A DNA stretch of 18,746 nucleotides. Origin: JAHFOW01 sp964370795 (GTDB taxonomy: Bacteria > Planctomycetota > Brocadiia > Brocadiales > Brocadiaceae). Under the pieces are notes generated by a model. It did not search any database and was not told the DNA's origin. It was given only the letters and a program-made list of their open reading frames with translations. The translations under genes and the position numbers were made by a program. Below, piece after piece: positions 7,235 through 13,256 of the stretch. Location: assembly GCA_964370795.1 (NCBI GenBank), contig CAYJME010000047.1:1-18746 (forward strand). The letters run 5' to 3'. Numbering within the stretch: the stretch's first letter is position 1; the number at the start of each line of letters is the position of its first letter.

Positions 7235-7293
7235 GGTTCAGGTTTGCACCCTGAACCAATGATTTGATAGTTTGTGGTGGCGACTTTAGTCGC
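7235..7293. repeat. Two small hairpin repeats in a gene-free stretch
   Basis: GGTTCAGG (7235-7242) pairs with CCTGAACC (7250-7257), and GCGACT (7280-7285) pairs with AGTCGC (7288-7293). Both look like dispersed intergenic palindromes. The stretch 7131-7381 otherwise contains only the parE tail fragment. Confidence 0.5.
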
Positions 7294-7381
7294 TCATGGC
7301 GACGCCGTAAGTCAATGCATAAGGTTTTGAAAAGTATAAAGAGGGAAGGCAAGTTACAGATCAGAACCCATACGGAAACAA

Positions 7382-7945
7382 TCAACAAACTAATTCTTCA
7401 TTTTTGATATTTTCACCAAAATCTTCCAGGTCAATTGGGGTTGAAACATGTATTGGTTCCTTTTTTCCCTCTTTAAAATGCACTTTGCATAAGCAATCCA
7501 ACAATCCAAATGAAATATTAACAAATGCTTCTTCTGTAAACTTTTTAACACCTTCTTCCATTGATTCATCACCTTTTGCCAAATTTCTCATTTCATCCAA
7601 AAGATTTTTGAGTTGAAAAAAGTGGTGTTTTACTCGATCCCCCATAGTCATTCTCATATCGGAAAAACCGATCTCAACTCGCATATTAAGTGCTGAACAA
7701 TAAGAAGTTAAATCCTTAATTGAAAGATCTGTATCAAACGACTTTTCAATTTTTGATATCTTCCCTTGACTGAAGTGCGTCTTTTCGGCAAGTTGTGATT
7801 GGGTTAATCCACGCTTACACCTCATTGCAAATAGAGTTTTTGATATTTGTCTTCCCTTAATTTCCTTTTCCACAGATTCATTAAAATCTTTGTCCTCGGA
7901 AATCTTGTGAACCATTTCTAAAACAGCGTTATATTTCTTCCCCAT
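7382..7945 (-). CDS. XRE-family antitoxin of a HigBA-like pair
   Basis: 187 residues. A helix-turn-helix of the Xre/Cro type occupies about residues 33-90: ISKTLFAMRCKRGLTQSQLA, then KTHFSQGKISKIEKS. The C-terminal half (about 95-187) is acidic and helical with no family I can name; it may bind the toxin. The ATG at 7945 is preceded by GGAGGAG with 4-base spacing, the strongest ribosome site in the region. It lies 24 bp downstream of the toxin gene, giving the toxin-first order of higBA loci. It should neutralise the toxin and repress the shared promoter. It is on the minus strand, opposite to the surrounding cassettes. Confidence 0.75.
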   Translation of the reverse strand: MGKKYNAVLEMVHKISEDKDFNESVEKEIKGRQISKTLFAMRCKRGLTQSQLAEKTHFSQGKISKIEKSFDTDLSIKDLTSYCSALNMRVEIGFSDMRMTMGDRVKHHFFQLKNLLDEMRNLAKGDESMEEGVKKFTEEAFVNISFGLLDCLCKVHFKEGKKEPIHVSTPIDLEDFGENIKNEELVC

Positions 7946-7969
7946 TTTCTCCTCCCCCTTCTCGTGCCT

Positions 7970-8323
7970 TTACTTTAAAGGTTTTATATATTTTCTACAT
8001 TCATTGATATCACTTTTTTGGTCAGTTTTATCGCCCACAGATATGACATGAACCAGCTTTGTTGATATATCGGGATAGATATAAAGTCTGCTTTGCATTA
8101 ATTTCCCTTTCCCGCCTTTTTGATCTATAGCTTTTATACCGTCTGGTTCGTGGTGAATAAAGCCTGCCTTTATATTCATTGGATTAACACCGTCATTTAG
8201 AGTTGTTAGATAGGTATCAAGATTATTCAACATTGCTTGAGCTTCAATAGGATGCTTCTTCTGGAATCTTTTAAATCTTGATTCAAAAAACGATGATAAT
8301 TCAAGTTTCCATTCGGATGTCAC
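7970..8323 (-). CDS. RelE/HigB-like toxin
   Basis: 117 residues. The pattern (FFESRFKRFQKKHPIEAQAM, then GFIHHEPDGIKAIDQKG, then SRLYIYPDISTKLVHVISVGDK, ending in NECRKYIKPLK) is that of a RelE-superfamily mRNA interferase, with basic residues in the central sheet and a typical final strand carrying VGDK. Such toxins cleave mRNA on the ribosome. The start is GTG at 8323, chosen because AAAGGA lies 6-7 bases before it. It is first in a two-gene operon with the XRE antitoxin. Specific family assignment is uncertain; RelE-like is well supported by gene pair logic, length and the strand pattern. Confidence 0.68.
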   Translation of the reverse strand: MTSEWKLELSSFFESRFKRFQKKHPIEAQAMLNNLDTYLTTLNDGVNPMNIKAGFIHHEPDGIKAIDQKGGKGKLMQSRLYIYPDISTKLVHVISVGDKTDQKSDINECRKYIKPLK

Positions 8324-8351
8324 ATTTGTTCCTTTATGGAATATATTTTGG

Positions 8352-8382
8352 AAATATTGCTAAATATTCGACAATAAATATT
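8352..8382. promoter_or_regulatory. Likely operator of the HigBA-like operon
   Basis: Three AAATATT direct repeats (8352, 8362, 8376) lie 29-59 bp upstream of the toxin start in an AT-rich promoter zone, flanked by GGAATAT (8338-8344) and ATATTCC inverted copies. This is a natural target for autoregulation by the XRE antitoxin. No clear -35/-10 pair was picked out. Confidence 0.35.
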
Positions 8383-8599
8383 CCTGATGGTAATAATATC
8401 GGATAATTTACTAACTATTTCAAGTGTTTTTTACTTTTGAATATTTCATGCGCTATTTCAGACTAGGAATCTATTTATTTGCAATGCTTCTTCTTAGATT
8501 AATTTTAGCTCAAAATTAGCACGAATTATGATATAAGAATTTGCTAAAAACATCTATTCCCCTATAAGCCGGAATGATTCGTCCTCGTTTTTCACCTTG

Positions 8600-8844
8600 C
8601 AAAAACAAAAAAGCTTGCATTTTTCTTCATTTTTTTATTATCATGCTTTTTAAAGAAAAGCAATTTTTTATCATATAATTTAAAAGAAGTTTGATATTGT
8701 AAAACGTTAAATAATCTTTGATTGTCTTTGTCAAGACGTTAGCACAACGATGATATACACTCATGTTTTAAATAAAGGCTGCCAAGGTGTCCGAAGTCCA
8801 GTCGATGGGTTATAATCCGGTTTATACAGACTGTATAATTATTA
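8600..8844. repeat. Leader repeat R1, copy 2 (degenerate, internally deleted)
   Basis: Homology to R1 starts around AAAAAGCTTGCATTTTTCTT and is diverged up to CGATGGGTTATAATCCGG (8803-8820), where it becomes near identical. It then carries a single dyad TTATACAGACTGTATAA (8822-8838). The left flank matches D1 of the other copies and the right flank (TTATTATTGGGCGG) matches D2, so the interval of about 130 bp between the two dyads is missing. The stretch 8324-9045 has no gene; 8851-9045 is AT-rich and contains a 10-N gap. Confidence 0.65.
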
Positions 8845-8850
8845 TTGGGC
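8844..8850 (+). other. Variant core site ATTGGGC, start of the bay 2 cassette
   Basis: This occupies the same position relative to the dyad as GTTGGGC in the other two bays, but the first G is A. GCCCAAC at 9827-9833 still matches the rest. Loss of the conserved GTT would be expected to weaken recombination here. Confidence 0.5.
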
Positions 8851-9002
8851 GGATAGATACTACAGTTGTAATTAGCTTTGAGTGCCACAATTTTCAAGGT
8901 TTTTATGGACAATACCCTTTAAAATCAAGGCATTTTACGAACTGATATTCCACTTGAGAGCTAAATTTTGATAATACACACGCAGAGATTAATAACTACA
9001 AC

Positions 9003-9012
9003 NNNNNNNNNN
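9003..9012. other. Assembly gap (10 N)
   Basis: A run of ten N, 34 bp before the nucleotidyltransferase start. The true length is unknown, so the cassette leader between 8851 and 9046 may be incomplete. Confidence 0.95.
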
Positions 9013-9045
9013 CTGTAGTATAGAGGAAGCGTATCAAAGAGATAA

Positions 9046-9819
9046 ATGGACAATATAAGACAAGAAATTGAATCGAGATTGCGACAAATTGAGCAGGAGG
9101 AAGAAGTTTGTATTTTCTACACTTGCGAGTCCGGTAGCAGAGCCTGGGGTTTTCCTTCGGCGAACAGTGATTATGATGTGCGCTTTGTATACATTCATCC
9201 CCCAACTTGGTACCTCTCAATTGACGATAAACGAGACGTAATTGAACGCAAAATTAGTGATTTGATAGATATAAGTGGCTGGGACATCCGAAAAGCACTC
9301 AAACTCCTGCGGAAATCGAATCCACCTTTGTTGGAATGGCTCAACTCTCCTATCATCTATCAGCAACGGCTTGATATTGTAGAAAAGATAAGGCTATTGA
9401 TGCCGGAGTATTATTCTCCAAAATCTTGCCTGTATCATTATCTACACATGGCTGAGGGTAATTTCAGGGACTATCTAAAAGGTGAAATTGTTTGGGTCAA
9501 GAAATATTTTTATGTCTTGCGACCGATATTGGCATGTAAATGGATAGAAGCTGGCTATGGGGTTGTGCCGATGGAGTTTGAGCGACTTATTCATCGGCTG
9601 GTAGAGGATGAGGGATTAAAGGCTGCGATTCATGAATTATTAAGGCGCAAGAGAGAAGGTCTGGAACTAGACAGAGAAGCGAGAATACCTGTTATCAGTG
9701 AGTTCATAGAAGTCGAGTTAGAGAGGCTTGGCAGTACGAGTTTTGATGGGAAGAATGGCAACCCCGATACAGAAAGGCTGGATGAGGTATTTCGCTGGAT
9801 ATTGGCAGAGGTATGGTAA
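9046..9819 (+). CDS. Cassette gene: RlaP-type predicted nucleotidyltransferase
   Basis: 257 residues, complete. GSRAWGFPSANSDYDVR (residues 30-46) is the polymerase-beta-fold nucleotidyltransferase motif, with metal-binding D42 and D44; IDISGWDIRKALKLLRKSNP and LEWLNSPIIY are typical of COG3541/PF10127, the RlaP family linked to RNA repair. It would transfer a nucleotide from NTP to an unknown target; homologues also occur in phage-defence and mobile contexts. The start is ATG at 9046 with a weak AGAG upstream. Its stop lies 7 bp before GCCCAAC of an attC-like site, and an R1 leader lies upstream, so it is the cargo of the second bay. A dead paralogue sits at 287-700. Confidence 0.85.
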   Translation: MDNIRQEIESRLRQIEQEEEVCIFYTCESGSRAWGFPSANSDYDVRFVYIHPPTWYLSIDDKRDVIERKISDLIDISGWDIRKALKLLRKSNPPLLEWLNSPIIYQQRLDIVEKIRLLMPEYYSPKSCLYHYLHMAEGNFRDYLKGEIVWVKKYFYVLRPILACKWIEAGYGVVPMEFERLIHRLVEDEGLKAAIHELLRRKREGLELDREARIPVISEFIEVELERLGSTSFDGKNGNPDTERLDEVFRWILAEVW

Positions 9820-9826
9820 AAAATCC

Positions 9827-9929
9827 GCCCAACAACCGTTTGCACCCGGCCTGCTACCGCCCGGATTTTCAATCACACTTTGCTGGTGGCATTGGTTTTA
9901 ATTGTGTCATACTTTGCCTACCCGCAGGC
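9827..9929 (+). other. attC site C, broken on its 3' side
   Basis: It starts as a normal attC: GCCCAAC (9827-9833), then AACCGTTTGCACCCGGCCTGC. After a loop of about 70 bases, GCAGGC (9924-9929) pairs with GCCTGC (9849-9854), but the expected continuation CGGGTGCAAACGG...GTTRRRY is absent and the sequence enters an antitoxin gene fragment. The site has therefore lost half its stem and its R' core. Confidence 0.65.
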
Positions 9930-10061
9930 GGTTTTTGCTGGCATGATGGACGTAAGTTTGCGGACTGTTCAAGATTGGGAACAAGGAAGCCGAGTGGCTC
10001 TGCGGTGGCGTTATTGCGAATCGCCGAGCAAAAACCAGACGTATTTATGCAACTCTCGTAG
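9925..10061 (+). pseudogene. XRE antitoxin fragment (NadS/HigA-like), frameshifted
   Basis: One frame reads QAVFAGMMDVSLRTVQDWEQG (start about 9925), the helix-turn-helix of antitoxins that usually continue RR.PSGSAVALLRIAE. That continuation (PSGSAVALLRIAEQKPDVFM) is present in another frame from about 9990 to the TAG at 10059-10061, so a short deletion has shifted the frame. The N-terminal 30 or so codons are missing and the left end coincides with the broken attC. Confidence 0.75.
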
Positions 10062-10071
10062 TCGGCGAGTC

Positions 10072-10208
10072 TTAAAGATAACATTGCAAAAATGATTTAT
10101 GATTTGCCGGTAGACTCCACACGGGAGGACATCCAATATCATCTGAGAAGATATAGAGGCTATTGGGGAGTTCATCGTAAGAGATTCTGGATTTTATGCT
10201 GAATCTAC
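10072..10208 (+). pseudogene. Chimeric antitoxin/ParE-toxin remnant, copy 2
   Basis: LKDNIAKMIYDLPVDSTRED, then QYHL, followed in the other frame by EDTEAIGEFIVRDSGFYAES. It has the same out-of-frame junction as the copies at 6920 and 12943. It lacks a start, begins 10 bp after the XRE fragment and breaks off at 10208. The stretch 10209-10343 holds no gene that I can see. Confidence 0.7.
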
Positions 10209-10343
10209 CTTGTTATCAAGTTTCATTTTCACCCATCAGTTTTTTCTTTGTGGCTTTATGTGAGCACTCCTCTTATAAAAAAATATTTTTGCTGAAAATT
10301 GGATGTTGAATGAATCTCTAAAATAATTTAAAATCCTTTTACT

Positions 10344-10571
10344 ATGATTATTGATACAATACCACAGGTAAAAAAATTATCCAAATCCGAGAAGCTTTTG
10401 CTTATCAATGAGCTATGGGAGTCTTTATCTCTACAAGAAGATGCTTTACCAGTTCCGGAATCTCACAAAAAAATATTGAACGAACGCCTCAGAGAACATG
10501 AAGCGAATCCAGAACAAGGCTCTGCATGGAAAGAGGTAAAGTCCAGGATATTGAAGAAGAATGAACCTTGA
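10344..10571 (+). CDS. Addiction-module antitoxin (TIGR02574-like)
   Basis: 75 residues. The pattern IPQVKKLSKSEKLLLINELWESL (about 6-28) and then ESHKKILNERLREHEANPEQ with W..VKSRI at the C-terminus is that of the small putative addiction-module components that pair with ParE-type toxins. It should bind and block the toxin encoded downstream. The gene ends 11 bp inside the toxin reading frame (ATG at 10561), so the two are translationally coupled. Since the toxin has a premature stop, this antitoxin is probably an orphan. Confidence 0.78.
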   Translation: MIIDTIPQVKKLSKSEKLLLINELWESLSLQEDALPVPESHKKILNERLREHEANPEQGSAWKEVKSRILKKNEP

Positions 10572-10869
10572 AATTTTCATCAAGCCTCAAGCGGAATTGG
10601 ATTTATTTGAGGCATTCAAGTTTTACGATGAACAATCTTCTGGCTTAGGTGACGAATTTATCCGTTGTGTTGATGCCAAATAGGAATTTATTAGCAGAAG
10701 TCCCCTTGTCTGCCCGAAACTGTACAAAAACTTTCACCGTGGATTAGTTTCAAGATTTCCCTATGGAATTTATTATAAAATAGAGGGGAAAAGGATCGTG
10801 GTTTTTGCTATTCTTGATTTAAGACAAGATCCTGAAAGAATTCAACTTCGCCTATCAAATGAAAGCTAA
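10561..10869 (+). pseudogene. ParE/RelE-type toxin with premature amber stop
   Basis: The frame reads MNLEIFIKPQAELDLFEAFK, FYDEQSSGLGDEFIRCVDAK, then TAG (10681-10683), and continues without further stops through EFISRSPLVCPKLYKNFHRG, RFPYGIYYKI and IVVFAILDLRQDPERI to TAA at 10869. Both halves have the ParE pattern, including the R.F.Y..YY.I strand. With the stop read through it would be 102 residues, a normal length. Truncation at residue 40 removes the active region. The 3' end is duplicated at 7176-7211. Confidence 0.85.
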
Positions 10870-11026
10870 TAAAATCACGGATTAAGGTGTGAACCTATAT
10901 CTCCTCTGTAAAATCTTTGGCTGGAAAGTTTGTTATTTTCACGGTTGAAATATTTTGGTGTAAAGTAATTTTAAAGCGATATTGGTTTATCCCCCGCCGT
11001 TGGCCGACCTCAAGGGATCGGCGCTA

Positions 11027-11182
11027 CCATAAAAAGTAGCCGTAGACCTCATTTATTGTTAAGGAATTTCAAGCTGGTAGCCGCAGACTTCAGTCTGCGC
11101 AGGCTAAAGCCATGCGGCTACATGAGTCATTGCCTTTGGCAACCTAATTCATTCATCATAAAGATAGACAGTTAAGGCGCTA
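11027..11182. repeat. Inserted palindromic element flanked by GGCGCTA
   Basis: Relative to copy 1 (GGCGCTA once, 4297-4303) this copy has GGCGCTA at 11020-11026 and again at 11176-11182, with new sequence between. Inside it GTAGCCGCA (11077-11085) pairs with TGCGGCTAC (11113-11121), and CGCAGACT pairs with AGTCTGCG (11082-11099). This looks like insertion of a small non-coding mobile repeat with a 7-bp duplication. Confidence 0.55.
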
Positions 11183-11403
11183 AATCGTTGTAAATAGTAA
11201 CGTATTTCAATAAATCTCGGTCATTCAATTAAATCAAATTATGCGCATTATACAATTAAATTCGTAGTGCAGCCAAGCCGCAACCAAGTCTCCTCTATCA
11301 AGGGGTGTGTTAAAAAACATACAAAAAAAGCTCGCATTCTTCCTCTTTTTGTATTACTTTCTTACCCTAAAGAAGAAACGACTTCCTCTCGATGGGTTGT
11401 AAT

Positions 11404-11430
11404 CCTGTTTATACAGACTGTATAAACAGG
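11404..11430. promoter_or_regulatory. Perfect 27-bp dyad D1, bay 3 copy
   Basis: Arms CCTGTTTATACAG and CTGTATAAACAGG. Compared with 4510-4536 the fourth-from-outside pair is changed on both sides (G:C to T:A), keeping perfect symmetry. Confidence 0.6.
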
Positions 11431-11522
11431 AATGGGCAATTTTAGAAAAAATATACAAACACATGATTCTAAATAAGTTACAATACACGACAAGAAGACA
11501 CGGCAACTTCTTATATATATTA

Positions 11523-11560
11523 AAACAGTCTGTGTTTGCCGTTTTATACAGACTGTATAA
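11523..11560. promoter_or_regulatory. Paired ACAG-N-CTGT dyads, bay 3 copy
   Basis: AAACAGTCTGTGTTT (centre 11529) and TTATACAGACTGTATAA (11544-11560, centre 11552, a perfect dyad) show the same 23-bp spacing as in bay 1. They are followed 5 bp later by the GTTGGGC core at 11566-11572, where the bay 3 cassette begins. Confidence 0.5.
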
Positions 11561-11565
11561 TTATT

Positions 11566-11572
11566 GTTGGGC
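11566..11572 (+). other. Core site GTTGGGC, start of the bay 3 cassette
   Basis: It fits GTTRRRY and is the complement of GCCCAAC at 12776. A cassette of about 1.33 kb (11567-12896) is defined by this site and attC D. Confidence 0.7.
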
Positions 11573-11586
11573 GGCGGAAGGCCATC

Positions 11587-12186
11587 GTGAGGACTGAGCT
11601 GCCTTCGCTTAGAAGTGGTTGGGTTCGACAAATGGGCATGATTCAACGATTCAAAACGGTACTGATAAACCCAACTCGAGATGAAGAGTTGGATAGAGAG
11701 CCGCTGCTTGCTTTCTCGTTCTATCTCAGCTCTCGAGTGCTTCAATTATTACCGATTGCAGTCGAAATAACCGAGGATCTGGATAAGGGCTTTGGCGCAA
11801 ACCCAGTTGATGATGCACGAGTTGGCCGAGCATCAATCATGGTGTGGCTCTGGACACTTGGGGCTTATGAAGTTGTACGGACAATGTGCCAAGCTAAAAC
11901 CTGCTTCTCGCCCGAAGCAATGACCCAGCTCGAAGAGTTGAAGCGACATCTTGCTTCTGTCCGTATGCCTGATGCCAAAATGGAGAAGCCAGGTCGTAAA
12001 GTGCCTGTAGACTCCAACCGTTCCCCTGATGGCTGGGATTTCGAGAAGAGAGACCTGTTATTGGGCGATCCTGAAGTTGCTGTCTCGGCCCGCTTCATTT
12101 TGGGCGAGTTCGATCGTGTCATGTCAGCAATGAAGAAAACTGATGTGCTGGCGCATCATAGCGCAGCATACAAAGCAGAAGTCTAA
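11587..12186 (+). CDS. Cassette protein of unknown function
   Basis: About 199 residues from the GTG at 11587, which has GGAAGG 5 bases upstream. ATG at 11632 or 11638 is also possible; the latter gives MIQRFKTVLINPTRDEELDR, a natural-looking start. The open frame also extends left to 11536, but that lies in the R1 leader outside the cassette. I do not recognise the family. Visible traits: mostly helical, EPLLAFSFYLSSRVLQLLPI and VWLWTLGAYEVVRTMCQAK as amphipathic or hydrophobic helices, a charged linker (KMEKPGRKVPVDSNRSPDGW), and a C-terminal RFILGEFDRVMSAMKK helix. No catalytic motif or signal peptide is seen. It is first of three genes in this cassette. Confidence 0.65.
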   Translation: MRTELPSLRSGWVRQMGMIQRFKTVLINPTRDEELDREPLLAFSFYLSSRVLQLLPIAVEITEDLDKGFGANPVDDARVGRASIMVWLWTLGAYEVVRTMCQAKTCFSPEAMTQLEELKRHLASVRMPDAKMEKPGRKVPVDSNRSPDGWDFEKRDLLLGDPEVAVSARFILGEFDRVMSAMKKTDVLAHHSAAYKAEV

Positions 12187-12234
12187 CCAGGGAAAAAGTT
12201 TGTCTTGGCTTTCAGTATATGATAAACTGTCGCT

Positions 12235-12468
12235 GTGAAATTTGAAATTGTCAGTCAGATTGAAGAGATTGAAATTGTTGCCGTTGGAACCCATATTCGG
12301 GACCTGGCCTATTTGCAAAAGGTTTATGGTCGTGGCCGTTGGCGAAAATTAAAAGGTAAAGCCCATGTGAAACTGCCTAATGGCCGAATGAGGCGGGTTG
12401 AACTGCATTGGTATGAAGCACATGGCATTGGTCGAAAAGATATAAAGATAAAGTATTATTTGGATTAA
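12235..12468 (+). CDS. Small conserved protein, first of a coupled pair
   Basis: 77 residues, GTG start at 12235. The sequence (IRDLAYLQKVYGRGRWRKLK, then LPNGRMRRVELHWYEAHGIG) is basic and looks like a small beta-alpha protein; the HWYEAHGIGRK segment is its most distinctive part. From memory, proteins of this type are common as orphan hypotheticals in cyanobacteria and other bacteria next to a partner like the one that follows, which suggests a TA-like or accessory module, but I cannot assign a function. The stop is 3 bp before the ATG of the next gene, so the two are surely co-translated. Confidence 0.72.
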   Translation: MKFEIVSQIEEIEIVAVGTHIRDLAYLQKVYGRGRWRKLKGKAHVKLPNGRMRRVELHWYEAHGIGRKDIKIKYYLD

Positions 12469-12471
12469 CTG

Positions 12472-12696
12472 ATGAACACATTAAAAAAGCGTTTTGCGAT
12501 TTGTATAGATAATACGGATTACGCAGCTTCGCTGATTGTCAAAAAGATATATGAAGTGCTACCGGATGAAGAAGCGGCGAAAGATGACTTAATACGGATA
12601 ATAGATGAAAGCGGTGAAGATTATCTGTATCATGTCAGTTATTTTATTTTGATTGAGTTGCCGCTAGAGGTTGAGCAGGTATTGGTTGCGGTGTAA
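12472..12696 (+). CDS. Small conserved protein, partner of the preceding gene
   Basis: 74 residues, acidic. FAICIDNTDYAASLIVKKIY, then EVLPDEEAAKDDLIRIIDES, then GEDYLYHVSYFILIELP is a pattern I recall from many small hypothetical proteins of about 70-80 residues, predicted to be a compact beta-barrel-like fold. It is acidic while its partner is basic, which fits a protein pair that binds each other. It ends 79 bp before attC D, so it is the last gene of the bay 3 cassette. Function unknown. Confidence 0.72.
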   Translation: MNTLKKRFAICIDNTDYAASLIVKKIYEVLPDEEAAKDDLIRIIDESGEDYLYHVSYFILIELPLEVEQVLVAV

Positions 12697-12775
12697 TCCA
12701 AACAACGAGCAGGTAATGTAAAACGTATGGTGGGGTTGGTTGTGCAATCGGTGGTAGCTTCAATCCGGTGTCGCC

Positions 12776-12902
12776 GCCCAACAACGGCATCAACCCGACT
12801 TGACTACCGCGTTTTTTAATGAAGGTGGCTTGCTGGCAAAATCACTTTTTATTGTTGCACTCTACGCTTGCCCGTCAAGCGGGTTATGCCGAGGCGTTAG
12901 AT
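12776..12902 (+). other. attC site D (recombination site of the bay 3 cassette)
   Basis: 127 bp from GCCCAAC (12776-12782) to GTTAGAT (12896-12902). GGCATCAACCCGACTTGAC (12786-12804) pairs with GTCAAGCGGGTTATGCC (12874-12890) throughout, leaving one C and one A unpaired. This is a textbook attC with extrahelical bases and a long loop of the VCR size class. Confidence 0.88.
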
Positions 12903-12942
12903 CTTACTTCATCCTATAGGGAAAATTTTTATAATATTGTTT

Positions 12943-13204
12943 ATAAGCTCGTTAAAAGATAACATTGCAAAAATGATTTATCACTTGCCGGAAGACCCCA
13001 CACGGGAAGACATCCAATATCATCTGAGAAGATACAGAGGCTATTGGGGAGCTTATCGTAAGAGATTTTGGATTTTATGCTGAATCTACAATCCAAAAAA
13101 TATTTGAAACCCCTCAGGCACTAATCCAACATCCCAAAATCGGCAGAGTCGTGCCAGAAATTGGCAATGAATCTATTCGAGAATTATTTATTTTCCAAGA
13201 ATGA
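12943..13204 (+). pseudogene. Chimeric antitoxin/ParE-toxin remnant, copy 3 (longest)
   Basis: It lies 40 bp after attC D, behind the same leader as copy 1 (TCCTATAGGGAAAAT...). The start ATG has become ATA. The antitoxin part reads SLKDNIAKMIYHLPEDPTRE, then DIQYHL. From 13028 the toxin frame reads EDTEAIGELIVRDFGFYAES, then IQKIFETPQALIQHPKIGRV, then PEIGNESIRELFIFQE and TGA at 13202-13204. This is the most complete toxin part of the three, yet the N-terminus and the catalytic C-terminal strand are missing. 12903-13256 has nothing else apart from a hairpin. Confidence 0.72.
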
Positions 13205-13220
13205 GCATAAAACTCAATTT

Positions 13221-13240
13221 AACAGGAATGGACTCCTGTT
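13221..13240 (-). terminator. Possible terminator hairpin after rlmN
   Basis: AACAGGA (13221-13227) and TCCTGTT (13234-13240) form a 7-bp stem with a 6-base loop, 17 bp beyond the rlmN stop. On the minus strand it is followed by AAATTGAGTTTT, which is T-rich but not a clean T run. Confidence 0.35.
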
Positions 13241-13256
13241 GACGACCTGTTTTGAA

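Larger units (their letters stand above)
10909..11566. repeat. Leader repeat R1, copy 3, with dinG 5' fragment and an insertion
   Basis: 10909-10942 repeats the first 12 codons of dinG in the same orientation relative to the leader (minus strand reads MKITNFPAKDF against MKTTNFPAKDF in the real gene). From there to 11566 it follows 4220-4669. It differs by an insertion of about 156 bp at 11027-11182 and some small indels, and it ends at GTTGGGC. It has no coding content that I can support. Confidence 0.85.

Noticed and set aside
9880..10095. 71-residue frame starting MLVALVLIVSYFAYPQ, looking like a signal peptide plus helix-turn-helix
   Set aside because: The hydrophobic start is translated attC loop; only the later part matches an antitoxin and it is frameshifted.
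11536..11586. Longer start for the bay 3 cassette protein
   Set aside because: It would read through the dyad and core site, outside the cassette, so the protein start was placed after the core.
4669..12902. CRISPR array or insertion sequences to explain the repeats
   Set aside because: The repeats are few, long and border different genes, with no regular spacers, no terminal inverted repeats and no transposase.
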